A stretch of DNA of 64,000 bases, taken from UBA6522 sp965205045 (lineage in GTDB: Bacteria; Pseudomonadota; Gammaproteobacteria; Steroidobacterales; Rariloculaceae). Of this stretch, positions 51,502 through 60,412 are shown piece by piece. Under the pieces are notes generated by a model. It was not told the origin of the DNA and searched no databases. It worked only from the letters and a program-made list of their open reading frames with translations. How positions within the stretch are numbered: the first letter of the stretch is position 1; each line of letters begins with the position of its first letter. The DNA is taken from positions 4,712,001-4,776,000 of the forward strand of contig OZ242031.1 in NCBI GenBank assembly GCA_965205045.1, in the 5' to 3' direction. A program made the position numbers and the translations under genes.

Positions 51502-52258
51502 CGCCCGCGCGCCCCGACTCATCTGCGCCCGCCAACCGCGAATCACCTTCGCCCACAAACCGCAATTCACTCTCGCCCGCGGGCCGCGATTCACCTTCGC
51601 CCACCGACCGCAATTCACTCTCGCCCGCAGGCCGCGTATCACCTTCGCCCACCGACCGCACGGCGGGCCGCGATGCCGGGTACGGCGCCTGCGAATCGGC
51701 GCCGTGGAAGTCTTCCTCCGGCGGCCGCCAGTCGTCGCCGCGCGCCATCGCGCCCGCCCAACGCACCGCCGTCACGATCCGGTGGTATCCGGTGCATCGG
51801 CACAGGTTTCCGGACAGCGCTTCGAATATCTCCGCGTCGTCCGGGTCGTCGCTTCGATCCAGCAGCGCGCTTGCCACCATGAGGATGCCAGGCGTGCAAT
51901 AGCCGCACTGAGCGGCGCCGAAATCGGCGAACGCCCGTTGCAGGGGATGCAGTTCGTTGCCGTTCTGCAGCCCCTCGACGGTCTCCACCGAGCAACCCTG
52001 AACCTCGACGGCCAGCCTCAGGCACGACAGAACGGCATCGCCGTCCACGCGCACCGCGCAGGCGCCGCACTCGCCCAGTTCGCAGCCGTGCTTGGTGCCC
52101 GTCAACCCGCACTTCTCCCGCAGGACCTCCAGCAAGGTGTGGTGAGTGGGGAAAACCACGGGATAGTCCTCGCCGTTGACCCGCAGGACGGCGGCGGTGA
52201 CCCCGGGCGGCAGCGCCGATGGCCCGCTCACGGCGCGACCCTGAACCGGCGGCCCCAT
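51491..52258 (-). CDS. hcrC: 4-hydroxybenzoyl-CoA reductase gamma (2[2Fe-2S]) subunit, extended tail
   Basis: 255 aa from ATG 52258 (TTG 52297 is in frame). Plant-type [2Fe-2S] ligands lie in CELGECGACAVRVDG plus a later Cys, the second cluster in QCGYCTPGI and GNLCRCTGY. The core ends near residue 180. About 75 extra residues follow, including three copies of a 16-residue repeat (VGEG-D/E-x-R-x-AG type) that the usual ~160-residue subunit lacks. It overlaps hcrA. Confidence 0.9.
   Translation of the reverse strand: MGPPVQGRAVSGPSALPPGVTAAVLRVNGEDYPVVFPTHHTLLEVLREKCGLTGTKHGCELGECGACAVRVDGDAVLSCLRLAVEVQGCSVETVEGLQNGNELHPLQRAFADFGAAQCGYCTPGILMVASALLDRSDDPDDAEIFEALSGNLCRCTGYHRIVTAVRWAGAMARGDDWRPPEEDFHGADSQAPYPASRPAVRSVGEGDTRPAGESELRSVGEGESRPAGESELRFVGEGDSRLAGADESGRAGDGG
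51527..51655. repeat. 48-bp tandem repeat in the hcrC 3' end
   Basis: Two full copies and one partial copy of a 48-bp unit, each coding for SVGEGDTRPAGESELR or a close variant. The copy number is a multiple of 3 bp, so changes keep the frame. It sits immediately before the hcrA start and could also act as an mRNA spacer. Confidence 0.75.
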
Positions 52259-52387
52259 ATGGCTGCGTGGCGGCAGGCATTGGGCGGGCAGATACAAACC
52301 GTTGCATGGCGGCCCGCCCTGGGTGGGGAACCCCGACCCGGCGCATGGCCGGCCCCGGGGGAGTGTGCCGTCACGGTACGCATGCCG

Positions 52388-52861
52388 CTAACTGCCCGCC
52401 CGGGTGAATTCGATGGCGCCGTCGGGGAGCAGGTAGAGCACGATGGCCCGCCCGCCAGTCACAGTGGGGAAATGCGCCGAACCCGGTTCGTAGACCACCC
52501 AACCCCGTCCGTGGCCGTCGAATTCGGCCTCCGGATCCTGGGGGATGATCATGTCGATCTCCCCGTTGGGATGGCGATGGTGGGGCCCGACGATGTCGTC
52601 CATCTCCACCACGTCCACCGAGAAGCCGGCCGTTCCCGGCCCCGGCTTTAAGGCGCGGCCGAACTTGATGCCGCCGTGCTCGCGGTTGGCCAGCCAGCCC
52701 TCGCGCACGCCCTGCTCGCACAGCGAGGCCAGCGATCCGAACGTCTCCCCGTCCGGCGGAAACGCGGTGGCCAATTCCTGCTGGAGTCCTTCGTCCAGCG
52801 CCGATCCCGCAACATGGTCGGCGACGGTGGTGACCAGGCGTTGGAATGATTCCAGGCTCAT
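52388..52861 (-). CDS. DUF4863 protein (4-hydroxylaminobenzoate lyase-like)
   Basis: 157 aa from ATG 52861, with AAGGAGGA upstream. It has a cupin-like small fold with DIVGPHHRHPNGEIDMIIP (His/Glu-rich metal-type site) and GRGWVVYEPGSAHFPTV. Relatives include 4-hydroxylaminobenzoate lyase (PnbB) and unnamed proteins in aromatic clusters. The role here is unclear; a metal-dependent step on an aromatic acid is possible. It lies between boxB and hcrC on the same strand, 41 nt after boxB and 90 nt before the hcrC frame. Confidence 0.8.
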   Translation of the reverse strand: MSLESFQRLVTTVADHVAGSALDEGLQQELATAFPPDGETFGSLASLCEQGVREGWLANREHGGIKFGRALKPGPGTAGFSVDVVEMDDIVGPHHRHPNGEIDMIIPQDPEAEFDGHGRGWVVYEPGSAHFPTVTGGRAIVLYLLPDGAIEFTRAGS

Positions 52862-52902
52862 GTTCCAGTCCTCCTTTACGCCATTATCAGGTTGAAGGGG
52901 CA

Positions 52903-54345
52903 CTAGGCCGCCAGCTTCACGTATTCGAAGTCGCCGGGCATCCCGTTGATTCCGGCCCGGGGCGGGGCGATCCAGTTGGCGAACCTGCCGGGCTCCGTGC
53001 AGGGCTGCATCAGGGACAGGATGTAGCCCATGTCCGCCTCGCTGGGCAGCCACTCGCCCTGCCGCTCGGCCCACTCGGTCTCGGAGAGGAGTTCGCCCTG
53101 CGGTGTCGCCCGGACCTCCGCAAACTCGCCGACGGCCCGGTTGAAGGCGCGATGCGGCAGGCTCAGCCGGAAGTCGATGTCATGGGCGTTCAGCGCCCAG
53201 TTCCACCGCTTCAGGACGTTGTTGCAGTCGGCGATGAAATCGTCGGACAGTCTCGCGTTGATCGAACTCAGCGCGGGAACGTCACGCTCCACGATGCGGT
53301 CGCCGACCACCCGGGTCACCGGATAGGTTTCGTTGGCCAGTTGATGATCGTCGTCGATCCGGTTCTCCCGGAACCGCCCCTTGAGGCTGGCGTTGAAGGC
53401 ATTGGCCGCATTCGTGGAGATCTCGGCGCCGAACAGGTCCAGCGTGACCGCCACATGGAAGTTGATCTTCTTCTGAATCGTCGGCAGGTCGACGACGCCG
53501 TGCTTCCGCGCGGCCTGAATATCGTTCGGATCGTCGATGCCCTGCTCGTTCAGGACCTGGCAGGTCCGCTGCACGATACGCTCGACTCCCGTACGGCCCA
53601 CGAACATGTGGTGGCCTTCCTCGGTGAGCATGAAGCGGCAGGTCCTGGCCAGCGGATCGAAGCCCGACTGCGCCAGCGCCTCCAACTGGAACTTGCCGTC
53701 CCGGTCCGTGAACGTCGTGAACATGAAGAACGACACCCAGTCGGGCGTTGCCTCATTGAACGCCCCCAGGATCCTCGGCCTGTCCTCGTCGCCGGAGCGG
53801 CGCTGCAGCAGGTCTTCGGCTTCCTCGCGGCCATCGCGTCCGAAGTACTTCTGCAGAAGGTAGACCATCGCCCAGAGGTGCCTGCCCTCCTCCACGTTGA
53901 CCTGGAAGACATTGCGCATGTCGTAGAGCGAGGGGGCCGTGCTGCCGAGAAAGCGTTGCTGCTCCACCGACGCCGGCTCGGTATCGCCCTGGATGACGAT
54001 GAGCCTGCGCAGCATGGCCCGGTATTCGCCGGGAATTTCCTGCCAGACCGGTTCGCCCTTGTGCTGCCCGAAGGCGATGGTGCGCCCCTCCTGCTGCGGC
54101 GCCAGCAGCACACCCCAGCGGTAGTCGGGCATCTTCACGAATCCGAACCGCGCCCAGCCCTCCGGGTCGACGCTGATGGCGGTGCGCAGGTACACCTCGT
54201 AGTCCTGGAAACCGTTGGGACCCATGCTGATCCACCAGTCCAGGTACTTGGGGTACCACCGCTCCATGGCGCGGCGCAGTTTCATGTCGGCCGCCAGGCC
54301 CACGTTGTTGGGAATCAGGGAATCGTAGTTGACTTGTGTGTCCAT
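52903..54345 (-). CDS. boxB: Benzoyl-CoA 2,3-epoxidase, oxygenase subunit BoxB
   Basis: 480 aa, near the normal length of BoxB. The class I di-iron signature is seen in VEEGRHLWAM and TEEGHHMFVG (E-x-x-H pairs). The start DSLIPNNVGL and end NGMPGDFEYVKLA match the family. BoxB with the BoxA reductase uses O2 and NADPH to make benzoyl-CoA 2,3-epoxide. boxA is not within this window. It is co-transcribed with boxC and, probably, the hcr genes. Confidence 0.95.
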   Translation of the reverse strand: MDTQVNYDSLIPNNVGLAADMKLRRAMERWYPKYLDWWISMGPNGFQDYEVYLRTAISVDPEGWARFGFVKMPDYRWGVLLAPQQEGRTIAFGQHKGEPVWQEIPGEYRAMLRRLIVIQGDTEPASVEQQRFLGSTAPSLYDMRNVFQVNVEEGRHLWAMVYLLQKYFGRDGREEAEDLLQRRSGDEDRPRILGAFNEATPDWVSFFMFTTFTDRDGKFQLEALAQSGFDPLARTCRFMLTEEGHHMFVGRTGVERIVQRTCQVLNEQGIDDPNDIQAARKHGVVDLPTIQKKINFHVAVTLDLFGAEISTNAANAFNASLKGRFRENRIDDDHQLANETYPVTRVVGDRIVERDVPALSSINARLSDDFIADCNNVLKRWNWALNAHDIDFRLSLPHRAFNRAVGEFAEVRATPQGELLSETEWAERQGEWLPSEADMGYILSLMQPCTEPGRFANWIAPPRAGINGMPGDFEYVKLAA

Positions 54346-54403
54346 GGCTGAACTCGCTCTTGAACTGTCTTGTGGTTGTTTCCGTTTCGGTTGGTCTGCC
54401 GTT

Positions 54404-56071
54404 CTAGACTCGCTTTCGATCGTACTGAGCCCTGCGCCCGGTGCCGTAGAGCTTGAGCGCGCCCTCGTCCCCGACCGCGTTGGGTCGCTGGAAAATCCAG
54501 TTCTGCCACGCGCTCAGGCGGCCGAATATCTTTGACTCCAGCGTTTCGGGGCCGGCAAAGCGCAGATTGGCCTCCATCCCGGTGAGCGCATCGGGCGAGA
54601 AACTCGCCCGTTCCTCCAGCAGAAGGCGAATCTCGTCTTCCCAGTCGATGTCATCGGGCGCAAACGTGACCAGGCCCGCATCCAGCGCGTCCAGACCTTC
54701 CTGCGGTTCGCCGATGAGTCGTTCGGCGCGTTCGACGCTCTCGGGCTCCCCGATGAAGCGCGTCTGCAGGCGGGACAGCCCGTTGGCCATCTTCAGGTAC
54801 CCGAAATTCAGCTTCGACAGCGTGATGGTGGGCGCGGGATTCGGATCGTCCTCCAGGCAGCCGTCGAGCATGTAGGTGCGATCCACCGCGAACAGCAATT
54901 CGGCCAGGAGTCCGGTGAAGCAGCTTCCGGGCTCGACGAAGGCGAAGCTGGTGCGCGACGTGATGTCCAGGCGCTTGAACACGCGCTGGGCGAAGAGCAG
55001 CACCTCGCGGATGAACCAGTCCGAGGCGTGTTCCTGCAGAAGGGCGTCAAAGGCGGCGACCTGCCGGCTGTCGCCGCGTGTCTTGATGATGAGCGTGCCC
55101 AGCGTGGGTTCGTTGAACCGCAGGTGCAGCAGGGCGTCGTCCAGCGCGCGCATCAGCGCCAGCGGCCAGAATGCCGCACCCTGGCGCCTGGCCTCGTCGG
55201 CGTCGGCGCAAGACTCGGTGGGCGCTTCCAGGGTCAGGGTGGCGGTGAGCCCCTGAGAATCCAGGTCCATCGTCAGGTGCGGGTATTGCACCTGCAAGCC
55301 CGAGACCGTCTTCTCCAGGCGAGTGAGCGTGACGCCGGACTCGTTCGCGGGCCGATCGGACTTCTCCGCCAGCGCGATGGCCCGCTCCTCCACACGCTGC
55401 TCGAATTTCGAGCGGGGCGCGATCTCGTCCACCAGCCGCCAGTCGACGGCCCGCTGGCCCTTGATGCCCTCCTCCACGGTGCAGAACACGTCGGCCAGGT
55501 CCCGCCGCACGCCGCGCTTGTCCACCACGCGGGTCAGCCCACCGGTACCGGGCAGGACCGCCAGCAGCGGGACTTCCGGCAGGGAAACCGCCGCGTTGCC
55601 GTCGTCGATCAGGATGATGTGGTCGGTGGCCAGCGCCAGCTCGTAACCGCCCCCGGCCGCCGGGCCGTTCAGCGCCGAAAGATAGATCTGGCCGGAATTT
55701 TCGCTGGCATCCTCCAGCGAGTTGCGCGTCTCGTTGGTGAACTTGCAGAAATTCACCTTGTGCGAATGCGTGGCGGTGCCCAGCATCCGAATGTTGGCGC
55801 CTGCGCAGAACATGCCGATCTTGCCGGAAGTCAATATCACGGCGCGGACTTCGGGGTGCTCGAACCGCAGGCGCTGCACGGCGTCGTAGAGTTCGATATC
55901 GACACCGATGTCGTAGGAATTCAACTTCAGTTCGTAGTCGCCGAACTGGGGCGCGTTCTCGTCCACATTCATTTCCAGGCGCGCGATGGGACCCTCGGTG
56001 GAAATCGACCAATGCCGGTACCGGTCCGGGTGGGTCCGAAAATCCAGTTGTGTGGGTTCAATACTTGCCAT
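54404..56071 (-). CDS. boxC: Benzoyl-CoA-dihydrodiol lyase BoxC
   Basis: 555 aa. A crotonase-type protein with two related halves. FCAGANIRMLGT and GPAAGGGYELALATDHII form the first oxyanion region, PLLAVLPGTGGLTRV follows, and the second half carries ELLFAVDRTYML. BoxC opens the epoxide ring of 2,3-epoxybenzoyl-CoA with loss of formate. It is first in the minus-strand operon; boxR lies divergently upstream. Confidence 0.95.
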   Translation of the reverse strand: MASIEPTQLDFRTHPDRYRHWSISTEGPIARLEMNVDENAPQFGDYELKLNSYDIGVDIELYDAVQRLRFEHPEVRAVILTSGKIGMFCAGANIRMLGTATHSHKVNFCKFTNETRNSLEDASENSGQIYLSALNGPAAGGGYELALATDHIILIDDGNAAVSLPEVPLLAVLPGTGGLTRVVDKRGVRRDLADVFCTVEEGIKGQRAVDWRLVDEIAPRSKFEQRVEERAIALAEKSDRPANESGVTLTRLEKTVSGLQVQYPHLTMDLDSQGLTATLTLEAPTESCADADEARRQGAAFWPLALMRALDDALLHLRFNEPTLGTLIIKTRGDSRQVAAFDALLQEHASDWFIREVLLFAQRVFKRLDITSRTSFAFVEPGSCFTGLLAELLFAVDRTYMLDGCLEDDPNPAPTITLSKLNFGYLKMANGLSRLQTRFIGEPESVERAERLIGEPQEGLDALDAGLVTFAPDDIDWEDEIRLLLEERASFSPDALTGMEANLRFAGPETLESKIFGRLSAWQNWIFQRPNAVGDEGALKLYGTGRRAQYDRKRV

Positions 56072-56072
56072 A

Positions 56073-56176
56073 GGATGAAGTATAATGCATTGGATGTTGA
56101 GTTACGCCCCAAAAACTGCATGATAACATACAAGAATGTCGGTTATTGGCAAGGACGCACGACATATACTTCATCC
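56073..56176. promoter_or_regulatory. boxC/boxR divergent control region with a 12-bp inverted repeat
   Basis: GGATGAAGTATA (56073-56084) and TATACTTCATCC (56165-56176) are perfect reverse complements 80 bp apart, one directly before boxC and one before the boxR ATG at 56202. Two TGCA elements (56086 and 56117) lie between, as known for the BzdR/BoxR type of operator. The region likely holds both promoters. Confidence 0.55.
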
Positions 56177-56201
56177 AACCCATGTTGATTCGGGTCGCCC
56201 G

Positions 56202-57134
56202 ATGACAACGAGTTCGGCGCCGGCTCAAGACACGGACAGCCTCCTGGAGCAACTTGGGCTGCGCGTACGTTCGTTGCGTTCCCGCCTGGACATGACACGT
56301 CGTAGCCTGGCCGCACAGGCCCGCGTTTCCGAGCGTCACCTGGCCGACCTGGAGACCGGCCGCGGCAACATATCGGTGCGTCTTCTCGATCGAATCGCCG
56401 CAGCGCTGGATACGGAAATTTCCGACCTGATGGAGACTGCCGGAGACCGCACGCCGGAAGAAAACCTTGTTGTGGAGTTCGTCCGCGCGCTGCCCGCGGA
56501 CGAGCAGAAACAGGCGTTGCAGTTGCTGCACGAGCGCTTCACCCCCACACCGGAGACCCGGCGCAGGATCGCGCTGATCGGTCTGCGCGGCGCCGGCAAG
56601 AGCACGCTGGGCGTGAAGCTCGCTGAACGGCTGGGACTCCCGTTCGTCGGCCTGGTCGGCGCGGTGGAGCGCCTCGCCGGAATGAGCGTTGCGGAGATCT
56701 TTGCGCTGTCGGGTGAGACAGGCTATCGGCGCCTCGAGGAACAGGCGCTGTTCGAAACTCTGAACCGGCACGAAGGCTGCGTGATCGAAACCGGCGGCAG
56801 CATCGTCTCCGATCCGGGATTGCTCAGCACGCTGCTGACAGCTTGCTTCGTCGTATGGCTTCGGACGGAGCCGGAACACTACATGGCACGGGTGGTGGCG
56901 CAGGGCGATCTGCGCCCCATGCGGAACAGGCCCGACGCCATGTCCGACCTGCGCAGGCTGCTGGATGAACGCGACCCGTATTACTCTCAGGCGCATGCCA
57001 CGGTCGATACCACCGATCAGACGGTCCACGAGTCCCTGAACGCACTGCTGCAGTCCCTGCCGGATCACATGGCCGCAAACGGACACGGTACGGCCGGGTC
57101 CAGTACAGGTAAGCGAACTCATGCTGACGGGTGA
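56202..57134 (+). CDS. boxR: BoxR-type regulator: HTH fused to a shikimate-kinase-like domain
   Basis: 310 aa from ATG 56202. An ATG at 56136 is in frame but would put the operator-like arm inside the gene. XRE HTH in MTRRSLAAQARVSERHLADL (residues ~31-50), then a shikimate-kinase-like domain with P-loop IALIGLRGAGKSTLG and RPMRNRPDAMSDLRRLL. This architecture is that of BzdR/BoxR, which repress benzoyl-CoA genes until benzoyl-CoA binds. A 7-codon frame (56182-56205) ends in an ATGA overlap with the start and might couple translation. The ligase gene overlaps its end by 14 bp. Confidence 0.92.
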   Translation: MTTSSAPAQDTDSLLEQLGLRVRSLRSRLDMTRRSLAAQARVSERHLADLETGRGNISVRLLDRIAAALDTEISDLMETAGDRTPEENLVVEFVRALPADEQKQALQLLHERFTPTPETRRRIALIGLRGAGKSTLGVKLAERLGLPFVGLVGAVERLAGMSVAEIFALSGETGYRRLEEQALFETLNRHEGCVIETGGSIVSDPGLLSTLLTACFVVWLRTEPEHYMARVVAQGDLRPMRNRPDAMSDLRRLLDERDPYYSQAHATVDTTDQTVHESLNALLQSLPDHMAANGHGTAGSSTGKRTHADG

Positions 57135-58734
57135 GTTCCTCAGGCTCTCCGCGCGGCGCGCACCGGGACGTACCGCGATCATCGGCGCGGGGCGCAGGCT
57201 CACCTACCGGGACCTGGACGCCGAAGCCAACCGAGTGGCGAATGCCCTGCTCCACCTGGGCGCCGGCCGCGAAACCCGCGCGGCCATCATGTCCAGCAAC
57301 CGGCCGGAGTACGCCGCCGTCTACTTCGGCGCAGCCCGGGCAGGCGTCATGCTCGCCCACATATCGACGCGCTGCACTGTCGACAACCTGGTCCATATGC
57401 TCGACCTGACCGGCGCGGAGATACTCTTTGTCGAGCAGCAGTCGGCAGCGCTGGTCGAACGGGCCCGGGCAAGCTCACCGCAACTGAAGCACGTGATCGC
57501 GCTCGACTCGCCGCGCGATGGCGAGGGGTTCCGGCGGGCACCCGAAGGCGAGCACCGCCTGCTCGACTCCGCGCGCGATGGCGAGGAGTCGCAGGCAGCC
57601 CGGAGTTACAGCCAACTCATCGCGTCCACGGCGGACACGCCGCCCGGCGTCGACATCCGCGATGACGATCCACTGGGGGTCACCTTCACCGGCGGCACCA
57701 CCGGACTGCCCAAGGCCGTGCTGGTATCCCACCGCGCGCGGGCGGCGACCGCCTTCGCCGCGGCGGTGGATTTCGGGCTTGGGGAAAAGGATATCGTCGC
57801 CGCCACGACGCCGCTGTTTCACTGCGCGGGCCTGTTCGTCTGGTTCGCGCCGGCCATCATGCTCGGGACCACGGTCGTCACCCTGCCCGGCTGGGATGTC
57901 GGACAGTTCATCGCGGTGACGGAACGCGAAGGGATCACCGCGGCATTCTTCGTTCCGAGTCAGCTCAACGATCTGGTCAGCCACCCGGCGTTCTCCGCGG
58001 AACGTCTGCGAACGCTGACGAATGTCGGCTACGCCGGCGCGCCCATGGGCCGGTCGCTGCTGGAACGGGTCCAGGCCGCCCTGCCCAACGTGGCGTTCAC
58101 CGAGAACTACGGCCAATCGGAAACCTGCCCGCTGACCATCCGTTGTCCTGAGCATGGCGAGGACAAACTGGGCACGGTGGGCCGCCCTGCCTTTAACGTG
58201 GAACTCAACATCGTCGACACCGACGGACGCTCGCTTCCCGCCGGCCGGATCGGCGAGATCGTAACCCGGGGCGATCAACTTTTCGACGGCTACTACCGCG
58301 ATCCCGAACAGACAAGCGCCGCGTTTCCCATGCGGGACGGGTGGTTGTGGACCGGAGATGTCGGGTACATCGACGACGACGGCTTCCTGACGCTGGTGGA
58401 CCGCTCCAAGGACATGCTGGTGTCCGGAGGTGAGAACATCTACCCCGCCGAAATCGAAAATGCGCTCTACGGGCACGAGGCAGTGGCAGAATGCGCGGTG
58501 TTCGGCATCCCGGACGACCACTGGGGTGAGGTTCCCGCCGCGCACGTGGTGCTGTCCAGGAATTGTTCCGCCACCGAGAGCGAATTGATTGACTATTGCG
58601 CCTCAAGGATTCCGCGCCACAAGCGCCCGCGACTGGTACGGTTCGTCGAGCAGTTGCCGCGCACGCCGGTGGGCAAGATCAGGAAGGCCGAATTGCGGGA
58701 TCGCTACTGGCGCGGGCGGGACAAGAGGATTTGA
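57121..58734 (+). CDS. AMP-forming acyl/aryl-CoA ligase
   Basis: 537 aa, ANL superfamily. P-loop VTFTGGTTGLPKAVLVSH, then ENYGQSETCPLTIRC, the hinge region GWLWTGDVGYID and DRSKDMLVSGGENIYPAEIE, and the C-terminal catalytic Lys segment TPVGKIRKAELR. It activates a carboxylic acid to its CoA ester. The place beside boxR points to benzoate or 4-hydroxybenzoate, the entry step for the Hcr/Box route, but the active-site pocket cannot be read with certainty. Confidence 0.88.
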   Translation: MLTGEFLRLSARRAPGRTAIIGAGRRLTYRDLDAEANRVANALLHLGAGRETRAAIMSSNRPEYAAVYFGAARAGVMLAHISTRCTVDNLVHMLDLTGAEILFVEQQSAALVERARASSPQLKHVIALDSPRDGEGFRRAPEGEHRLLDSARDGEESQAARSYSQLIASTADTPPGVDIRDDDPLGVTFTGGTTGLPKAVLVSHRARAATAFAAAVDFGLGEKDIVAATTPLFHCAGLFVWFAPAIMLGTTVVTLPGWDVGQFIAVTEREGITAAFFVPSQLNDLVSHPAFSAERLRTLTNVGYAGAPMGRSLLERVQAALPNVAFTENYGQSETCPLTIRCPEHGEDKLGTVGRPAFNVELNIVDTDGRSLPAGRIGEIVTRGDQLFDGYYRDPEQTSAAFPMRDGWLWTGDVGYIDDDGFLTLVDRSKDMLVSGGENIYPAEIENALYGHEAVAECAVFGIPDDHWGEVPAAHVVLSRNCSATESELIDYCASRIPRHKRPRLVRFVEQLPRTPVGKIRKAELRDRYWRGRDKRI

Positions 58735-58944
58735 GGGTTGACCGGCATTGGTTGATCGAAACAGCCACCGACCCGCGGCAATGGAGGTCGGGACGCCCGC
58801 GATTGTCGATTTCGCGCGCCGCGCATTTGCCACGGGCTGTTCTGCCGCGGGCTGCTGCCGCGGGCTGCTGCTAGGCGCGCTCAAATCTTGCGGCTACAAT
58901 ACCCCCGCCCGAAGCCGGGGAAATTTCCAGCGAGGACAAGCGTC

Positions 58945-59268
58945 ATGACCTATGTCATCACCGAGAGCTGCATCAAGTGCAAGTACACCGACTGCGTGGA
59001 AGTGTGTCCGGTGGACTGTTTCCACGAGGGTCCGAACATGCTCGTCATCGACCCCGAGGAGTGTATCGACTGCACGCTGTGCGAGCCGGAGTGCCCGGTG
59101 GAGGCGATCTGCTCGGAGGATGACATTCCGGACGGCCAGGAACACTTCCTGGAGCTGAACGCAGAACTTTCCCAGGGATGGCCCGTCATTACCGAGGCGA
59201 AGGATCCGCCCGGCGACGCCGAAGACTGGGAGGACGTGAAAGACAAGCTCCAGCACCTGGAGCGGTAA
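58945..59268 (+). CDS. fdxA: 7Fe ferredoxin (FdxA type)
   Basis: 107 aa. Nine Cys in the N-terminal half (residues 9, 12, 17, 21, 25, 40, 43, 46, 50) fit one [3Fe-4S] and one [4Fe-4S] cluster of the FdxA family; the acidic C-terminal tail (DWEDVKDKLQHLER) is also typical. It could carry electrons at low potential, possibly to HcrABC, but this family is widespread and may serve elsewhere. It follows the ligase by 210 bp; a TACAAT at 58895 could be its -10. Confidence 0.9.
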   Translation: MTYVITESCIKCKYTDCVEVCPVDCFHEGPNMLVIDPEECIDCTLCEPECPVEAICSEDDIPDGQEHFLELNAELSQGWPVITEAKDPPGDAEDWEDVKDKLQHLER

Positions 59269-59355
59269 TTACGGCTGCAGCAGACAGGAGAACTTGAGGA
59301 AGAGCTGTTTGCCGTAAAGGCGCTCCCGCAGCCGGCACCGGAACCCGATTGCGCC

Positions 59356-60378
59356 ATGATCATCGACTGCCACGGCCACTACACCACCGAACCTCCCCAG
59401 TTGAAGGACTACCGGGAGCGCCAGAAGCTGGAGGTGGAGAGGGATCCGTTCCACCAGGCCGGGACGGTCGATCTGAAGATCACCGACGACCAGTTGCGGG
59501 AGAGCGTGGAGGGCGCGCAACTGAAGTTTCAGCGGGAGCGGGGCACGGACCGGACCATCTTTTCCCCCCGGGCCAGCGGCATGGGGCACCACATCGGCAA
59601 TGCCTCAACCAGCCTCACCTGGAGTATCCAGTCCAACAACCTGATCTATCGGCTCACGCAACTCTATCCGAACAATTTCATCGGCGTCTGCCAATTGCCG
59701 CAGTCGCCGGGAACCGACATGCGGGCCAGTATCGGTGAGCTGGAAAGGTGCGTGGAACAGCTCGGCTTCGTCGGCTGCAACCTGAATCCCGATACCAGCG
59801 GCGGCTCGTTCGATCTGCCGCCGCTGGGGGACCGGTACTGGTACCCGTTCTACGAGAAGATGTGCGAGCTTCGCGTACCGGCCATGATCCACGTCAGCGC
59901 CGCCTGCAACCCGGCGTTCCACTCCACCGGGTCGTACTACCTCAGCGCGGACACCACCGCCTTCATGCAGATGCTCACGTCGGACCTGTTCAGGGACTTT
60001 CCGGACCTGAAGTTCATCATTCCCCACGGGGGCGGCGCCGTGCCATTTCACTGGGGCCGCTTCCGCGGGCTTGCGGACATGCTGAAACGGCCGCCGCTGG
60101 ACGAACTCCTGCTGGACAACGTCTTCTTCGACACCTGCGTGTACCACCAGAAGGGCATCGACCTGCTGGTGGACGTGATGCCCATCGACAATATCCTGTT
60201 CGCCTCGGAAATGGTGGGCGCCGTGCGCGGTATCGATCCGGAAACCGGACACTACTTCGACGACACCAGGCGCTACATCATGGGTAACAGGAACCTGAGC
60301 GAAGCCGATAGAATGCAGATATTCGAGGGCAACGCGCGGCGGGTGTACCCGCGGCTCGGCGAGTTGCTCGACAACTGA
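59356..60378 (+). CDS. ligJ: LigJ-like 4-oxalomesaconate hydratase (amidohydrolase family)
   Basis: 340 aa. It starts MIIDCHGHYTTEPPQL, the metal-binding H-x-H of LigJ, with later MIHVSAACNPAFHSTG and FIIPHGGGAVPFHWGRF. LigJ hydrates 4-oxalomesaconate in the protocatechuate 4,5-cleavage pathway. No other lig gene is seen in this window, so it may work in a related route or belong with genes outside. It follows fdxA by 87 nt. Confidence 0.8.
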   Translation: MIIDCHGHYTTEPPQLKDYRERQKLEVERDPFHQAGTVDLKITDDQLRESVEGAQLKFQRERGTDRTIFSPRASGMGHHIGNASTSLTWSIQSNNLIYRLTQLYPNNFIGVCQLPQSPGTDMRASIGELERCVEQLGFVGCNLNPDTSGGSFDLPPLGDRYWYPFYEKMCELRVPAMIHVSAACNPAFHSTGSYYLSADTTAFMQMLTSDLFRDFPDLKFIIPHGGGAVPFHWGRFRGLADMLKRPPLDELLLDNVFFDTCVYHQKGIDLLVDVMPIDNILFASEMVGAVRGIDPETGHYFDDTRRYIMGNRNLSEADRMQIFEGNARRVYPRLGELLDN

Positions 60379-60412
60379 ACGGGTAGCGTGGCAGCAAGGG
60401 GGATGGACTGAT

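Noticed and set aside
58945..59268. FdxA as the missing BoxA reductase
   Set aside because: BoxA has a ferredoxin part fused to an FAD/NADPH reductase of several hundred residues; this protein has only 107 residues.
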